Shown here piece by piece: positions 50,649 to 60,950 of a stretch of DNA of 64,000 nucleotides. Position numbers and translations under genes: made by a program. This DNA comes from Viscum album (taxonomy: Eukaryota > Streptophyta > Magnoliopsida > Santalales > Viscaceae). How positions within the stretch are numbered: the stretch's first letter is position 1; every line of letters starts with the position of its first letter. The stretch lies in NCBI GenBank assembly GCA_963277665.1, contig OY728165.1:1153726050-1153790049 (forward strand), read 5' to 3'. The notes below the pieces were generated by a model. It worked only from the letters and a program-made list of their open reading frames with translations, was not told the origin of the DNA and did no database searches.

Positions 50649-51056
50649 TTGCATGATGAGGGTGGTCCATCATACTCTGAGAAAGAACAGAAGCCTCAAT
50701 CCATGCCGAGTATGAAAGAAAAAGTATGGACCAAGAAGAAGAAAAATGAGAAGGTTGTGGTGGCGGAGATGGCCCTTAAAGCATCAGATCGATCTGGTGT
50801 TTGGATCCTTGATAGTGGTTTCACATCCCACATGACAGGTAATAAGGATCTTGTTACAGGCATCAAATATGACAAAGAAGGAGTTGTCAAATTTGGAAAT
50901 GATGAAGGCCTGAAGATTGTTGGCTAAGGTAAAGCCAAGTTTGGGGGAAAAGAGATGAGACGTGCTGATGTCTTGGTAGTAGAGGGTCTCAGTCATAACC
51001 TACTCAGTGTCAGTCAACTATGTGACTCTGGGAACTCTATCTAATTTACCAAGAAT
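50649..51056 (+). pseudogene. protease region of pol
   Basis: Same frame as gag. WILDSGFTSHMTGN near 50801-50842 is the aspartic protease active site (Asp-Ser-Gly) of Ty1/copia, which cuts the Gag-Pol polyprotein. The usual DSG-A/C-S context is altered to DSGFTS. TAA 50925 and TAA 51042 interrupt it. After the first stop, the frame carries a HNLLSVSQL-type block typical of the protease-integrase junction. Confidence 0.85.
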
Positions 51057-52043
51057 ATGTGTGTTGTGAAAGGAAAAGATGGAGCAGCTGTTCTGCAGGA
51101 AAAAAGGTCAAAGGGAAATCTCTATCTTGTAGGTGGGGAAGAAGATACTTGTCTTTTATCCAAAGAGGAAGAAAACCAGCTGTGGCATAAGCGGCTTGGT
51201 CATCTATGCCAACCATCTATGGAGGATCTCGTTAAATGTGATGCTGCTAGAGACCTTCCCAAACTATCACGTGATCGCACTCATACGTGTGATGCTTGTA
51301 AACAAGGGAAAATCATCAGAAAGACATACAGGCCAAAGGAACAGAAATCAACTCGAGTGCTTGAATTGGTGCATGCTGATGTATGTCGACCTATCTCACC
51401 ACGAGCTATAAATGGGAAAAGGTACAATGTTCTTTTCATTGATGACTATAGAAGAATGGCCTGGGTATTCATAATTACCCATAAGACAGAGGTGTTCAGT
51501 TTCATAAAGCAGTACTTGAGGGAATCAAAAAAGATGCTTGGACAGAAAATTCTGAAGTTTCGTACTAACAACGGTACGGAATTTACAAACAGTCAGGTTG
51601 AAAACTATCTCGAGAAACATGGGATAAGGCATCAAGTTTCATCAGTAAGAACTCCCCAACATAATGGAGTAGTTGAAAGGAGAAATAGGATCATCAACAA
51701 CATGGCCAGAACAATTCTTATTGATAAGGACCTGCCAGAGAAATTTTGGAAGGAAGCAATTTTGACATCGGTCTATGTTTCAAACCGGTCCCTGTTATGT
51801 CCGAAGCAAGGGAAGACTCTATATGAACTGTGGTACGGAAAGAAGCCAACATTGAAGTACTTTCGAATCTTTGGAAGTAAGTGTTTATTTCTCAACAAAG
51901 AACATCATAGGAAGTTTGAGGCAAGAGGAGATGAAGGGATATTCCTTGGATATTCTGGGAAAAGCAATGTGTATAAATGTTTCAACAAAAGGCTGGGAAA
52001 AATCATTGAAAGAAATGATGTCACTATAGTTGAAAATGAGTAG
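51057..52043 (+). pseudogene. integrase of the Sirevirus element, active-site Asp changed to Asn
   Basis: A 328-codon open stretch, in frame with gag. The GAG-pre-integrase zinc site is complete (His44, His49, Cys78, Cys81 counted from 51057). The catalytic core follows: Asp108 in LVHADV, then position 171 where the family has Asp but FRTNNGTEF has Asn (codon 51567-51569), then Glu207 in NGVVERRN. The spacing from 171 to 207 is the usual 35 residues between. The DDE triad is thus broken by one G-to-A change. Next come PYELW-like and FGSKCLFLN blocks, and GIFLGYSGKS of the C-terminal part. TAG 52041 ends it. Integrase inserts the cDNA in the nucleus. Confidence 0.93.
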
Positions 52044-52115
52044 AATACTCAACGATCCAGTGAACAGTTCCAGGATGAAAGTGATGATGAGGTAAGCAAC
52101 CCAGGGGGTGCAGAA
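52044..52115 (+). pseudogene. pol linker between integrase and RT
   Basis: In the same frame after TAG 52041, acidic and Ser-rich, leading to the acidic stretch EADSEEDTDDEEE at about 52120. It is a normal variable linker in Ty1/copia pol. Confidence 0.6.
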
Positions 52116-53250
52116 GTGGCAGAAGCTGACTCAGAAGAAGATACTGATGATGAAGAGGAAAGTGTCAAGTCGGTGTCTGTGAGAAAGCCAAAGAGTCGAG
52201 CTGTAATTGATAGGCAGAATATCATTGGTGATCAAACAGCTCCAGTTCAGACTCGAAGAATGAAATCATCACAGCAAGCATCGTTTTTGTCTCAAGTGGA
52301 GCCGAAATTTTTTTCTGATGCAGCTGAAGATGAAAACTGGGTTCAGGCCATGAATGAAGAGCTTTATCAGATTGAGAAAAACTAGACATGGGAGATTGTT
52401 TCGAGGCCAGCAGACAAGAATGTCATCGGGACTAAATGGGTCTATCGCAAAAAGATGAATGAAGATGGAACAGTGATTCGGAACAAAGCACGACTAGAGT
52501 GCAAGGGATACACCCAGATAGAGGGAATAGATGTTGATGAGACATTTGCACCGGTTGCAAGGCTGGAGACAATCAGATTATTTTTGGCCATAGCAATGCA
52601 AAGAAAATTCAAAGTGTTCCAGATGGATGTCAAATCCGCATTCTTGAATGGGGTTCTGGAAGAAGAGGTGTATATTGAGCAGCCAGATGGTTTTCTCAAT
52701 CATGAGGATGAGAACAAAGTTTGCAGGCTGAGAAGGCGTTGTATGGGCTGAAACAAGCACCAAAGGCATGATACTCAAGGCTTGATCAGTACTTGAAGAA
52801 GCTTGGTTTCCAGCGTGGAGGAGTTGACTACAACCACTATTTCAGCAATGACAATAATCAAAGGATGATGGTTCCAGTGTATGTCGATGACATAATTTTT
52901 GGCGGATCAGATGAAGCTCAGTGCAGACAGTTTTCCGAATTCATGAAAAATGAGTTTGAAATGTCAATGATTGGAGAGCTAACGTTTTTCCTTGGTCTAC
53001 ATGTGACACAAGGAAGGAATGGAACTTTCATTTCTCAATCCAAATATTCCAAGGAGGTTCTAAGAAGGTTTGGAATGGATAATTCCAAGGAATTGAAGAC
53101 TCCGGTTGCTACTCGGATGAAATTATCAAAAGATGAGGATGGCAAGGCAGTTAATATCACAGAATACAGGCAAATCATTGGAAGTCTGTTGTACATAACC
53201 GCAACAAGGCCAGATATTGTTTTCGCGACATGCCAAACAGCGAGATATCA
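52116..53250 (+). pseudogene. reverse transcriptase of the Sirevirus element
   Basis: RVT_2-type RT. The frame is open 52116-52382 (to TAG 52383), then 52386-52730 with [39 protein letters not shown] and [13 protein letters not shown] one-base loss near 52731-52735 shifts the frame by one, so the track from 52733 is frame 2. There ALYGLKQAP is followed by TGA 52769. The frame is then open again, with the catalytic YVDD at 52880-52891 and FFLGLHVTQ after it. The first catalytic Asp (QMDVKSAF) and both YVDD Asp are kept. It would copy the element RNA into cDNA in the particle. Confidence 0.92.
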
Positions 53251-53833
53251 GAGTAATCCCAAGGAAAGTCACATGCTTGAAGTGAAAAGAATACTTCGGT
53301 ATATCAAGGGAACGGTGGACTTCGGCTTGACATACAATGACAAATCTCAGATAGAGTTATTGGGATATACTGATGCAGACTGGGCCGGTTCAGCAGATGA
53401 TAGAAAATCAACATCAGGTGGTGCTTTCTATCTTGGTGGATTGTGTATTTCTTGGCTAAGCAAGAAACAAGATTGCATTTCATTGAGCACCGCAGAAGCT
53501 GAGTATATTGCGGCCACTCAAGCATGCACACGGTTATTGTGGATGAAGCAGCAGCTTGAAGATATGGGAGTTGAAGTGAAGTCTCCGATCGGAATCCAGT
53601 GCGATAACTCAAGTGCTATAAATCTCAGCAAAAATCCCGTCTATCACTCTAGGACAAAGCACATTGAGATAAAGTATCATTTCATCAAGGAGAAGGTTGA
53701 GCAGGGGATCGTGAAGTTGGAGTATGTGCCTACTGAGCTACAGGTTGCAGACATTCTGACAAAGGCCTTACCCAAGGAAGCTTTTGAGAGGCATCGACTG
53801 ACTCTGGGAGTTCAGTCGATTCCACGCACATGA
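53251..53833 (+). pseudogene. RNase H of the Sirevirus element
   Basis: C-terminal part of the open stretch that ends at TGA 53831. It includes LLGYTDADWAGSADDRKST, SWLSKKQDCISLSTAEAEY, QCDNSSAINLSKNP, and HIEIKYHFIKEKV then VADILTKAL, in the order seen in Ty1/copia RNase H. The acidic residues in TDADW, AEAEY and CDNSS are present, so this domain is intact by motif. It would remove the RNA strand after reverse transcription. Confidence 0.92.
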
Positions 53834-54210
53834 AATAGTGTGGATGTGGGACCCCCCCCCCCTCTCTCCCCGAGGTATGGTGTGTTTTTCCCTAATATGC
53901 TGATATGTGTTCTCTACTATGTTACAGACTACAAAGGAGTGTCCTTTGGGTTCATTGACAAAGGGGGAGAAAAATGTTTGTTAATGGGGGAGAAAATCGT
54001 GCGGAGATTTGATAAATCATAATTGATACGGGGAGAAGCTGACAGGTGGAGCAGGCAGAAAGGGGGAGCAATGAGAAAGGGGGAGTGTATTAAATCTGAC
54101 GATGCTAGAAGTGATCGATGAAATCATAGAAATCACGACAGCTGAGGATTGTGATACAAGCAGAACAGTGGTATTGGAATGGTGTGAGACGGTGTCCAGC
54201 TATCAACAAT

Positions 54211-54287
54211 TGGTATCAACTTAAGAATTCACCAATTGGTATCAGTGTGGTTCAACAACTGGTTTTATTTTAAGAATTGGTATCAGG
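54211..54287 (+). repeat. three extra primer-site-like TGGTATCA copies
   Basis: TGGTATCA occurs at 54211-54218, 54237-54244 and 54278-54285; the last reads TGGTATCAGG. The flanks share AATTGGTATCA and TTAAGAATT, so they form a small imperfect tandem repeat. The word is the core of the primer site at 48649. Confidence 0.8.
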
Positions 54288-54524
54288 GTGGAATCGACAA
54301 TTGGGGTCTGACATGAAGTGATTCATTGATGAACTTTTCATACTACTCTTGTTTCTCACGCCGAGCATTGCTCATGTGGGCTTAGAGTACGTGTTAAGTG
54401 AATCCTTGAACTCTATCATAATCGCAAGAGGCAAATGGTGGTAGTAGCTGGAAGAAGACTCAGTGAGGTATCAACGTGCAGAAAATAATTCTGAGCAAAT
54501 TTGTGAAGAGTTGTCAACAAACCC

Positions 54525-54536
54525 AAAGGGGGAGAT
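54525..54536 (+). other. functional polypurine tract
   Basis: AAAGGGGGAGAT directly abuts the 3' LTR start TGTTGGG. Confidence 0.93.
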
Positions 54537-56124
54537 TGTTGGGCAAAAATCCCTCAAGGTAACATTGCAGTATTTTTGGGTTGATTGTGTTTGTTGAAAA
54601 TGCATGTTTCCATGGAGAATTGTCAAGTTCCCGAGAAGTTGTTGACATTCCATGTTGACAAAGAACTATGACAAAGGAAAGGATGATCTGGAGGCGGTAC
54701 AAAAGAGCAGTACAAGGTGGCACCGTTTCCTAGTGTTTGCCAAATTTATGGGCCTGAAAATCGCCTATGGAAAATGGAGTGATATGTTTTTGGCAAAGGT
54801 TGAGGAGAGAGAAATGAAGGAGGTGCGCGGAAACATTAAGCGTGGCGCGCAAAACTAGCGGGTTGTGCGAAATCTTGAAGTGTGGCGCGCAAAACAACGG
54901 GTTGCGCGAAATTGTATTTCGCGCAAAAGATGTTTCAAGGACGAAAGCTTGAAAATCGGTAAAGGCATGAGGCGCACGAAATTTTGGAGGCGTGCGCGAA
55001 AAATTGAAGTGGCATGAGAAATAGCAGATGAATTATTTTGCGCAAAAGATGTTTCGAGGACCGAAGCTCGGAAAATGGCAAAGGCATGAGCTGCGCGAAA
55101 TTATGGAGCAGTGCGCGGAAAATGGTTGTGCGCGGAAGATTTTTCTTTCGCGATCAAAGAGGATTACGCGCTCAAGGAGGGTTTTTCGCGCGGGGTCGAT
55201 CTTGCCTATAAATATGAAGTGACCCTCTTCCATTCAGAAGAGTTCAAGACACAGAAAATACCAGAGCTCTAGTGCGCGAAATTGAAGTCAGAAAGGGTGA
55301 TGCGGGTAAACTTAAAGTTTGCACGTAAAGTCAGCTGTTGCGTGAAAAGCTAAGGCTGCGCAGAAAGTTGGTGTTGGCGTGTAAAAGGAAGGTTGCGCGA
55401 AAAGTGGATACCGCGCAAAAGCAGTCAATTGCGCGCAAGGCAGTTTCCAGGCTGCGCGTAATATTTGGAGGTTGCGCGAAAAAGGAATTTTGCGCAAACC
55501 ATAGAAATTGCGCGCAAGACACCGAAAGGGTTGCGCGTAAAAACTGAGGTTGCCCGGTACATCCGGTGCGAAGTGAGATTCATCTACAGGTGAAAGTTGG
55601 ACTTCAACAGAGCATCTACATACAGAGGAAGATGCATTCCTTCATGAAAATGAAGAGAGCTACAGGTCTATAAACTGTGAGTGGATTCCTTCCAAGAGCA
55701 GTGAGCTTAGGAAGAGGAAGAAGGTGATCATCTCCACCAGCAGTGAGCCAGAGAGAGAGAAACAGGGAGTGACCCTTGGGAAAGCAGTGAGCTGACCCTA
55801 AAAATTGTAAAGGCAGTGAGCCTGGGCATAAAAGTGATCTAGCCCGAACCTTGTAATCTACAGCGAGTGAAGATTAGTGGAATTTGGTACGACCGGAAAC
55901 CTGTCGGTGTATGCTCCTTGGACGTAGCCCTTGGCGGTGAACCAAGTAAAATTGTTGTGTCCTGCACTTGCTTTACTTTCTGTTTATATAGTGTAGCAGG
56001 AAAGAGAGAGAAGATTGTTTTGCTTAACAGCGAAACAAGATCAGAACGGGCATTAATTTTTAATTAGTCATACCCTGATTCACCCCCCCCCCCTCTCAGG
56101 GTATTCAGCCTAGTGGACCTAACA
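54537..56124 (+). repeat. Sirevirus 3' LTR
   Basis: Starts TGTTGGGCAA and ends GGACCTAACA. It is collinear with the 5' LTR with about 80 substitutions. It keeps the motif array (eight exact TTTCGCGC or reverse complement, including near 54918, 54991, 55392 and 55474), the TATA box at 55207-55214 and a shorter terminal C-run. Many differences between the two LTRs are C/T or G/A within the CG motifs. Confidence 0.95.
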
Positions 56125-56129
56125 GTATG
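56125..56129. other. target-site duplication GTATG (right)
   Basis: Identical to 47052-47056. Confidence 0.93.
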
Positions 56130-56749
56130 TATGGCCACATAAATATTTTATCCAATCTATTCAGTTTTATGATAACTCTATTCATGTTCATGGGACTCAT
56201 GAACTCCATGTTCCATGTGTTCATATATCGGTTTGTCATCTCTTTCATTAATGAAAAGTTAATATTCATGAATATAGAGGAGGAGCATGAAGAGCATCTC
56301 GGAACTATCATATAGCTCCTGTGGAAGCACCACCACTATGGAATGGTGTCCATGTGTATGTTTTGGAAATGAGAGGTACATTCCCATGGGAATGTAGTGT
56401 GTTAGAATAGATTTTTGATAGACATGATAAAGGATGACATGATTGTTTCTAAGTCCATCCCATATAATTTGGCATAAGATCACAACATTCATGGTCTCAC
56501 AAGTTATTATTAGATATTTTTACCCAATTTCTCTTAGGATTTATCGTCTTTGATAGCTTTCAATTGGATGGTTCTTGATTTTATGTGGAGTGATCAGTGT
56601 CAGGTAGCATTTGGATATCGTATAGGGAAGTTGGTTAGTGATTCATTTCAGTTTCTCCAGAGGAAGGGGTGATTTTGGAGGTTTTATATGTTTCTTATCA
56701 TATTGTATTTTTATGAAACTTGATTTAGTAGCTCGAAGTGATCTATTAT
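56130..56749 (+). pseudogene. element D reverse transcriptase, downstream half
   Basis: The open stretch to 56315 includes FMGLMNSMFHVF, then FVISFINEK and EEEHEEHLG. These are the FMDLMNRVF, FIDD and EEHEEHL blocks of Ty3/gypsy RT, picking up where 47051 stopped. The catalytic FIDD is FINE here, so both aspartates are lost. After 56315 the frame is broken. Confidence 0.85.
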
Positions 56750-57035
56750 TAGTCTGGGAAGTTATAGGTACACAAGTGCAACTATTGCACTCATGATATG
56801 AAGGAAGAAAAATTCGAGTTTGTGATGAATTCAGGGAAACATTACATTATTGGGGAGCTATTTTTGGAATTCAATGATTAAAGAGAATAAGGTTTATCAT
56901 TTCCTAGAGAAATCTAAGAATTCGATAGTAGAGATGGATAGAGTTTCTTCAAGACTACAATCTTGTGATCTCTTAGACCTCATGGAATTGGAATGTCATG
57001 GCCGATTTAATGAGTAAAAAGTCATATAAATTTGA
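56750..57035 (+). pseudogene. element D RNase H remnant
   Basis: Around 56768-56800 one frame reads VHKCNYCTHDMK, the (V/E)HERNYPTHDLE block. Around 56930-57020 it reads RWIEFLQDYNLVIS and then VMADLMSKK, the RRWLELLKDYD and VVADALSRK blocks. Stops lie in between. Confidence 0.8.
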
Positions 57036-57632
57036 TTTTCATGATTCTATAGATTAATAGAAGGATATAGAGGTGTTGGAATCATTGCACTTAGATTCAC
57101 AAAGAGATTATTGTTGAGCCTATTTGTTTTATATGATTGTGAAACCTTCTATAATAATGTAGGTGGGGGAGTCTTAGTCGGGGGACTTGGAGGCAGCGGT
57201 GTTTCACAATCATGTTGACCATGTTTATTCTCCATAGGGATGGTCAGAGGATATTTGGAATAAGTTGTTGTTTCATGGGTGGTTTTTTTCAGGTAATAAT
57301 GCACTATGGGGCCCATTGTGAGTTTCATGACCCACTTTTGGTGGTACAATGAGGAAATTATATGACATAGTGGGGTTAATGACTTAGTTTTCATTTCCCT
57401 AGTTGAATCAAGAAGTTGAGGAGTTTTCGAATCATGCTTTGTTTTTCAATGGTTCAAGGCCAAGAATCATGTTCCTTGTAGGTTGTTGTATCCCTTTGAT
57501 GTTACTGAGTGGAACTGGAAAGACATGTCGATGTATTTAATCATAAGGTTACCCAGATCTCAAAGAGGTTGTTATTTTATATGGGTTATGGTGGATTGGA
57601 AATCAATATTGGCACACTTCTTGGAAATCAAA
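57036..57632 (+). pseudogene. element D integrase, upstream part
   Basis: Near 57335 one frame reads FWWYNMRKLYDIV, the zinc-domain YWWPGMKRDIAEFV block. Near 57495-57545 it reads FDVTEWNWKDMSM, and near 57575 VMVDW, the first catalytic Asp region of the core. It stops at 57632, beside the solo LTR. Confidence 0.8.
57628..57632. other. target-site duplication TCAAA (left)
   Basis: TCAAA directly before TGTAACACCCC; repeated at 62292-62296. Confidence 0.88.
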
Positions 57633-59260
57633 TGTAACACCCCAGGTAAATAAAGAATATTAAATTTTCAAATTTATCCATATTTCTGAATAAAATATTA
57701 ATATGACTTTAAATGGTACTCTATGCTCGATGGCGTACCCAACACGCAACAATGAGTTTCTTGGGAATCTTACGTTGCACTCTAATATTAAAATTATATT
57801 ATTTTAAATGGTAGTTAACATGTAACCGTTGTATTGACGGGAATGGATAGAAATAACTAAAATATTATTATATATGTTTTAAATGTTTTTAAATTTATCC
57901 AATAAAAGATAAAGGCATAAAATACGGAATGAATTCAATTTTAGGCATATATGCCCTAGTTTTCACTAAAGGTTCAATTATAGCCTTTTGATGTATAATC
58001 GTAATTAAATATGGTTTTGTTCACTCTTATACATACTTTTGGACAAAATAAAACTCTTCTTAATATTTGGGACATCAAAATTTACTTTGTGTAAATTTTT
58101 GGTATCTTTCTGATAAAGTTCATTTTTTTAATGAATAATGTAAAATGTTGTATTTTAATTCAAAACCTCTTTTTAATCTAATTTATTTATATGATTAGAT
58201 TATCTTTTTTATTCGTTTTAAAGTGAAATTATAATATATTTTTACCATTAAATCCAATAGTGCTCGTTGGAATTAATTTCACTTTGAAATCAGACTTAAA
58301 CTGGTGTCAATATTTTGATACTTATTGTTTCATAAAAACACGCTATTTTCTCTGACAGTGGAAATTAATTATTAAATTAATTAATGTGACTTATATGTTT
58401 TGAATTTTTTAAAATAGACTTAATTTTTGAATTAGGAATATCAAATATTGCTTAGGGTGAATTTTTGGGATTTTTCTGAAAAACTTCAATTTTTGATGAA
58501 TAGTGAAACCACTATGTGGTACTTATAAAAACTGATTATTCCGTTTAAATGAAATTTTTCCATCTCTGTGTTTTGAATTTCAAAAATCTGACATACATGG
58601 TTGTCATTAAGAAGTAAAATGTGGTTCAATGGGATAAAAATAATTTTTTGGTGATTAGTAACTTATTATGTTTTTAATCGCGATTAGAGGTAATTATTGT
58701 AGTTTAAGGTAAAAATAATGTTTTAATAATATTAAATGAACTTGAAACATGTCCTAACCTCATTGGATGTGTCATGGACGACCAAGACATCCCATGTGTC
58801 AACTTGGGGACCCTATTAAGCCACTTGGGTTGGAAAATGACATTAATATCTTTGTATTTAAAGTTAAAGTAAAAATTAGACAAACATGAAATGTTTTTCT
58901 AAAAAAATTTGTACATGGGGTTATACAAATCCGATTTTTGACTATAAATATGCATTGGAAAGATAAAATTATTTCCTACATCATATTAGTTTTTTATAAT
59001 TTTTAGACATTAAATAAATTAAATTATTTCTGACATCATGATGATGCAGCGATGACCTCATTATTTAACGATTTAAATAAAATGGAAAGATAATGTAATA
59101 TCTAAGACCTACACATGTCCAAATCCTGTTGTATGTGTGTAATTCGAACCCTTATCACCTTATCCTCGAAACACATCAATTTGGGGCCTCTTAAATCCGA
59201 ATACCATTTTAAAATAAAGTGACTTTTCTTTACCTTCCAATAGTGCCCCTCCTCTCCTCT

Positions 59261-59267
59261 TATAAAA
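59261..59267 (+). promoter_or_regulatory. TATA box of the solo LTR
   Basis: TATAAAA within CTCTTATAAAAGGCCCCC, followed 170 bases later by the donor-like TTTTAAGGTAATG (59431). Confidence 0.6.
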
Positions 59268-59616
59268 GGCCCCCACCTCTACCTCCTTACCCACACTCCC
59301 AAAGCCTTTGGCTCGGCCAAACTCTAACCATTTTGTCTATCCACTTCCCGCTATTACTACTTTAGGCCTCACTTTGGGCATAAGTCTTCCCAAGTAATCC
59401 TTTGAGCTCAAACCAAAGGGATTAACCCGGTTTTAAGGTAATGTCTTCACTTGAGTCCTTTTGTTTAATTTGCTTCTCCAACCCCCTAAACTATTTTTAT
59501 TAATTTCTTTTGTAACAACTACTGTATAAAAAATATACTAGGATGTTGTTATAAGAAGGATTAGAGCTACACTTTCACACACCTACATCTAATGGTTAAA
59601 GAACATACTGTTTCCG

Positions 59617-60950
59617 TGGATGGCGAATTTCGGCCTTCCGAAACGATGATTGTTCAACATTCTTTTAGAACCTTAAAAAGTAGCCATTAAGATGACACTA
59701 TAATTATATATTATATATAATATGTTTATGTTTTCAAAATCTTCTATATTTTTCATTTTTGTCATACCTTTATTGTTTCCATTATGGGTAAACGCGATAT
59801 CTTCATTTAAGGAAGTGCGGACCACCGCCCCCTCAAAGTGATGTGATTCGTTAATTCCATTTGTGGGACGTATAAAGGATGGATTTAAAGTTATTATATA
59901 TGAAGTTATACTGGAATTATAATATACCTCTATATAATTATTATTCCATTCCATAAAAATATGAAATAGAAATGAAAGTAGCATTCATGAGTACGTACGG
60001 CTTACCGTCTCCATGAACGGTGCTTTTCATTTCTTACCTCTAAATGATTATGTAATATTATAAATACATGTATATTATGGATATATATGATATATATGAT
60101 ATCCAAATAATTAATTTAATTCTGGATATAATGAAAATCTTACCACACGAACAACATGTAATTGTAAGAAGTCCACTTTTGACTAAAGAACAAAATATCG
60201 ACAAAACAATCATTTTTAACTTAAATGATTACATAATGTTTATAACATGGAAATAAGTGATATAAAAGGAATAATGAACTATAAAAAAGGTTATTAATAA
60301 ATTTTAAATTAACTCAGGTTTATTATTCAGGACGTTAAAGAATGATCGAGTCAAGTCAGACCCGAGGTAAGGGATCCTACTCCTCTCTTTCTTTTTAAGT
60401 ACACTCTTTTATGTCATTCCTTCTAAGATCATATTTCTTGTTTTTGGGATGTTTTTTATATTAATCTTACTATAAATTTTATTTTCATATGATTAGAGAC
60501 CCTATTTCCTCTCATCAATCCATTTTGGATGTTTTAAGTGGCGTCGTTTGGCTGCCGAGTTTTCATAAGGGATTTTTCATCTCACTTTTATTCCCGTGAG
60601 ATTTATGCTACATTTGCCACAATTTCCATTGAGTGGTGTATTTAAAGCCCATTATTATACACTTTGAGTATTATAATTTCATTTATGGGTATTCAAATAT
60701 TTATTGTATGAACCTTCTTCCATGGGGTGTACGTTTCGAAAGTTACCCAACTCGGTAAGGGGACCTTTCACCCTCCTCTTTTTAAAAGACTTATTTTGTT
60801 ATGTCTTTTAATTCACATAATATTATGTTTGGATATGTTCTTTTATATCCTTATTGATTTAAATTTTATGTCCAAGTGATGAGATTCCCTTTTTATCTCT
60901 CATCAACTCATTTTCTGAATTTTGAAGTGATGCCGTTAGGCTGTCGAATT
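59617..60950 (+). repeat. periodic array of about 195 bp in the solo LTR, partly eroded
   Basis: Cores lie near 59617 (GGATGGCGAATTTCGGCC), 59811 (GCGGACCACCGCC), 59997 (ACGGCTTACCGTCT), 60539 (GGCGTCGTTTGGCTGCCG) and 60928 (ATGCCGTTAGGCTGTCG). Spacings are 194, 186, then about 2.8 and 2 units. It holds both core types seen separately in LARD2 and LARD1, which links the two. Confidence 0.6.

Larger units (their letters stand above)
53834..54536 (+). other. 3' non-coding region with several polypurine tracts
   Basis: No envelope-like open frame. AAAGGGGGAG-type tracts occur at 53960-53970, 54059-54068 and 54076-54085, with ATGGGGGAGA at 53984-53993 and a weaker ACGGGGAGAA at 54028. The functional one is next to the LTR. 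Several such tracts are a described feature of Sireviruses. A C-run lies at 53852-53861. Confidence 0.8.
47057..56124 (+). mobile_element. Sirevirus-type Ty1/copia retrotransposon, complete but degenerate
   Basis: 9068 bases: LTR 1590, internal 5890, LTR 1588, with a perfect 5-bp target duplication, primer site and polypurine tract. Domain order gag, protease, integrase, RT, RNase H is that of Ty1/copia. A long Gag with a coiled-coil stretch between zinc knuckles, several polypurine tracts near the 3' end, and an LTR ending in a C-run plus CCTAACA fit Sireviruses (SIRE/Maximus lineage). No envelope-like frame was found between RNase H and the 3' LTR. The LTRs differ at about 80 sites by hand count (about 5 percent). 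Nine in-frame stops and one frameshift make it non-autonomous. It lies inside the RT of element D. Confidence 0.93.

Noticed and set aside
53834..54536. Envelope-like frame downstream of pol, expected in some Sireviruses
   Set aside because: Only one 60-codon frame exists, with no signal peptide, membrane segment or similarity.
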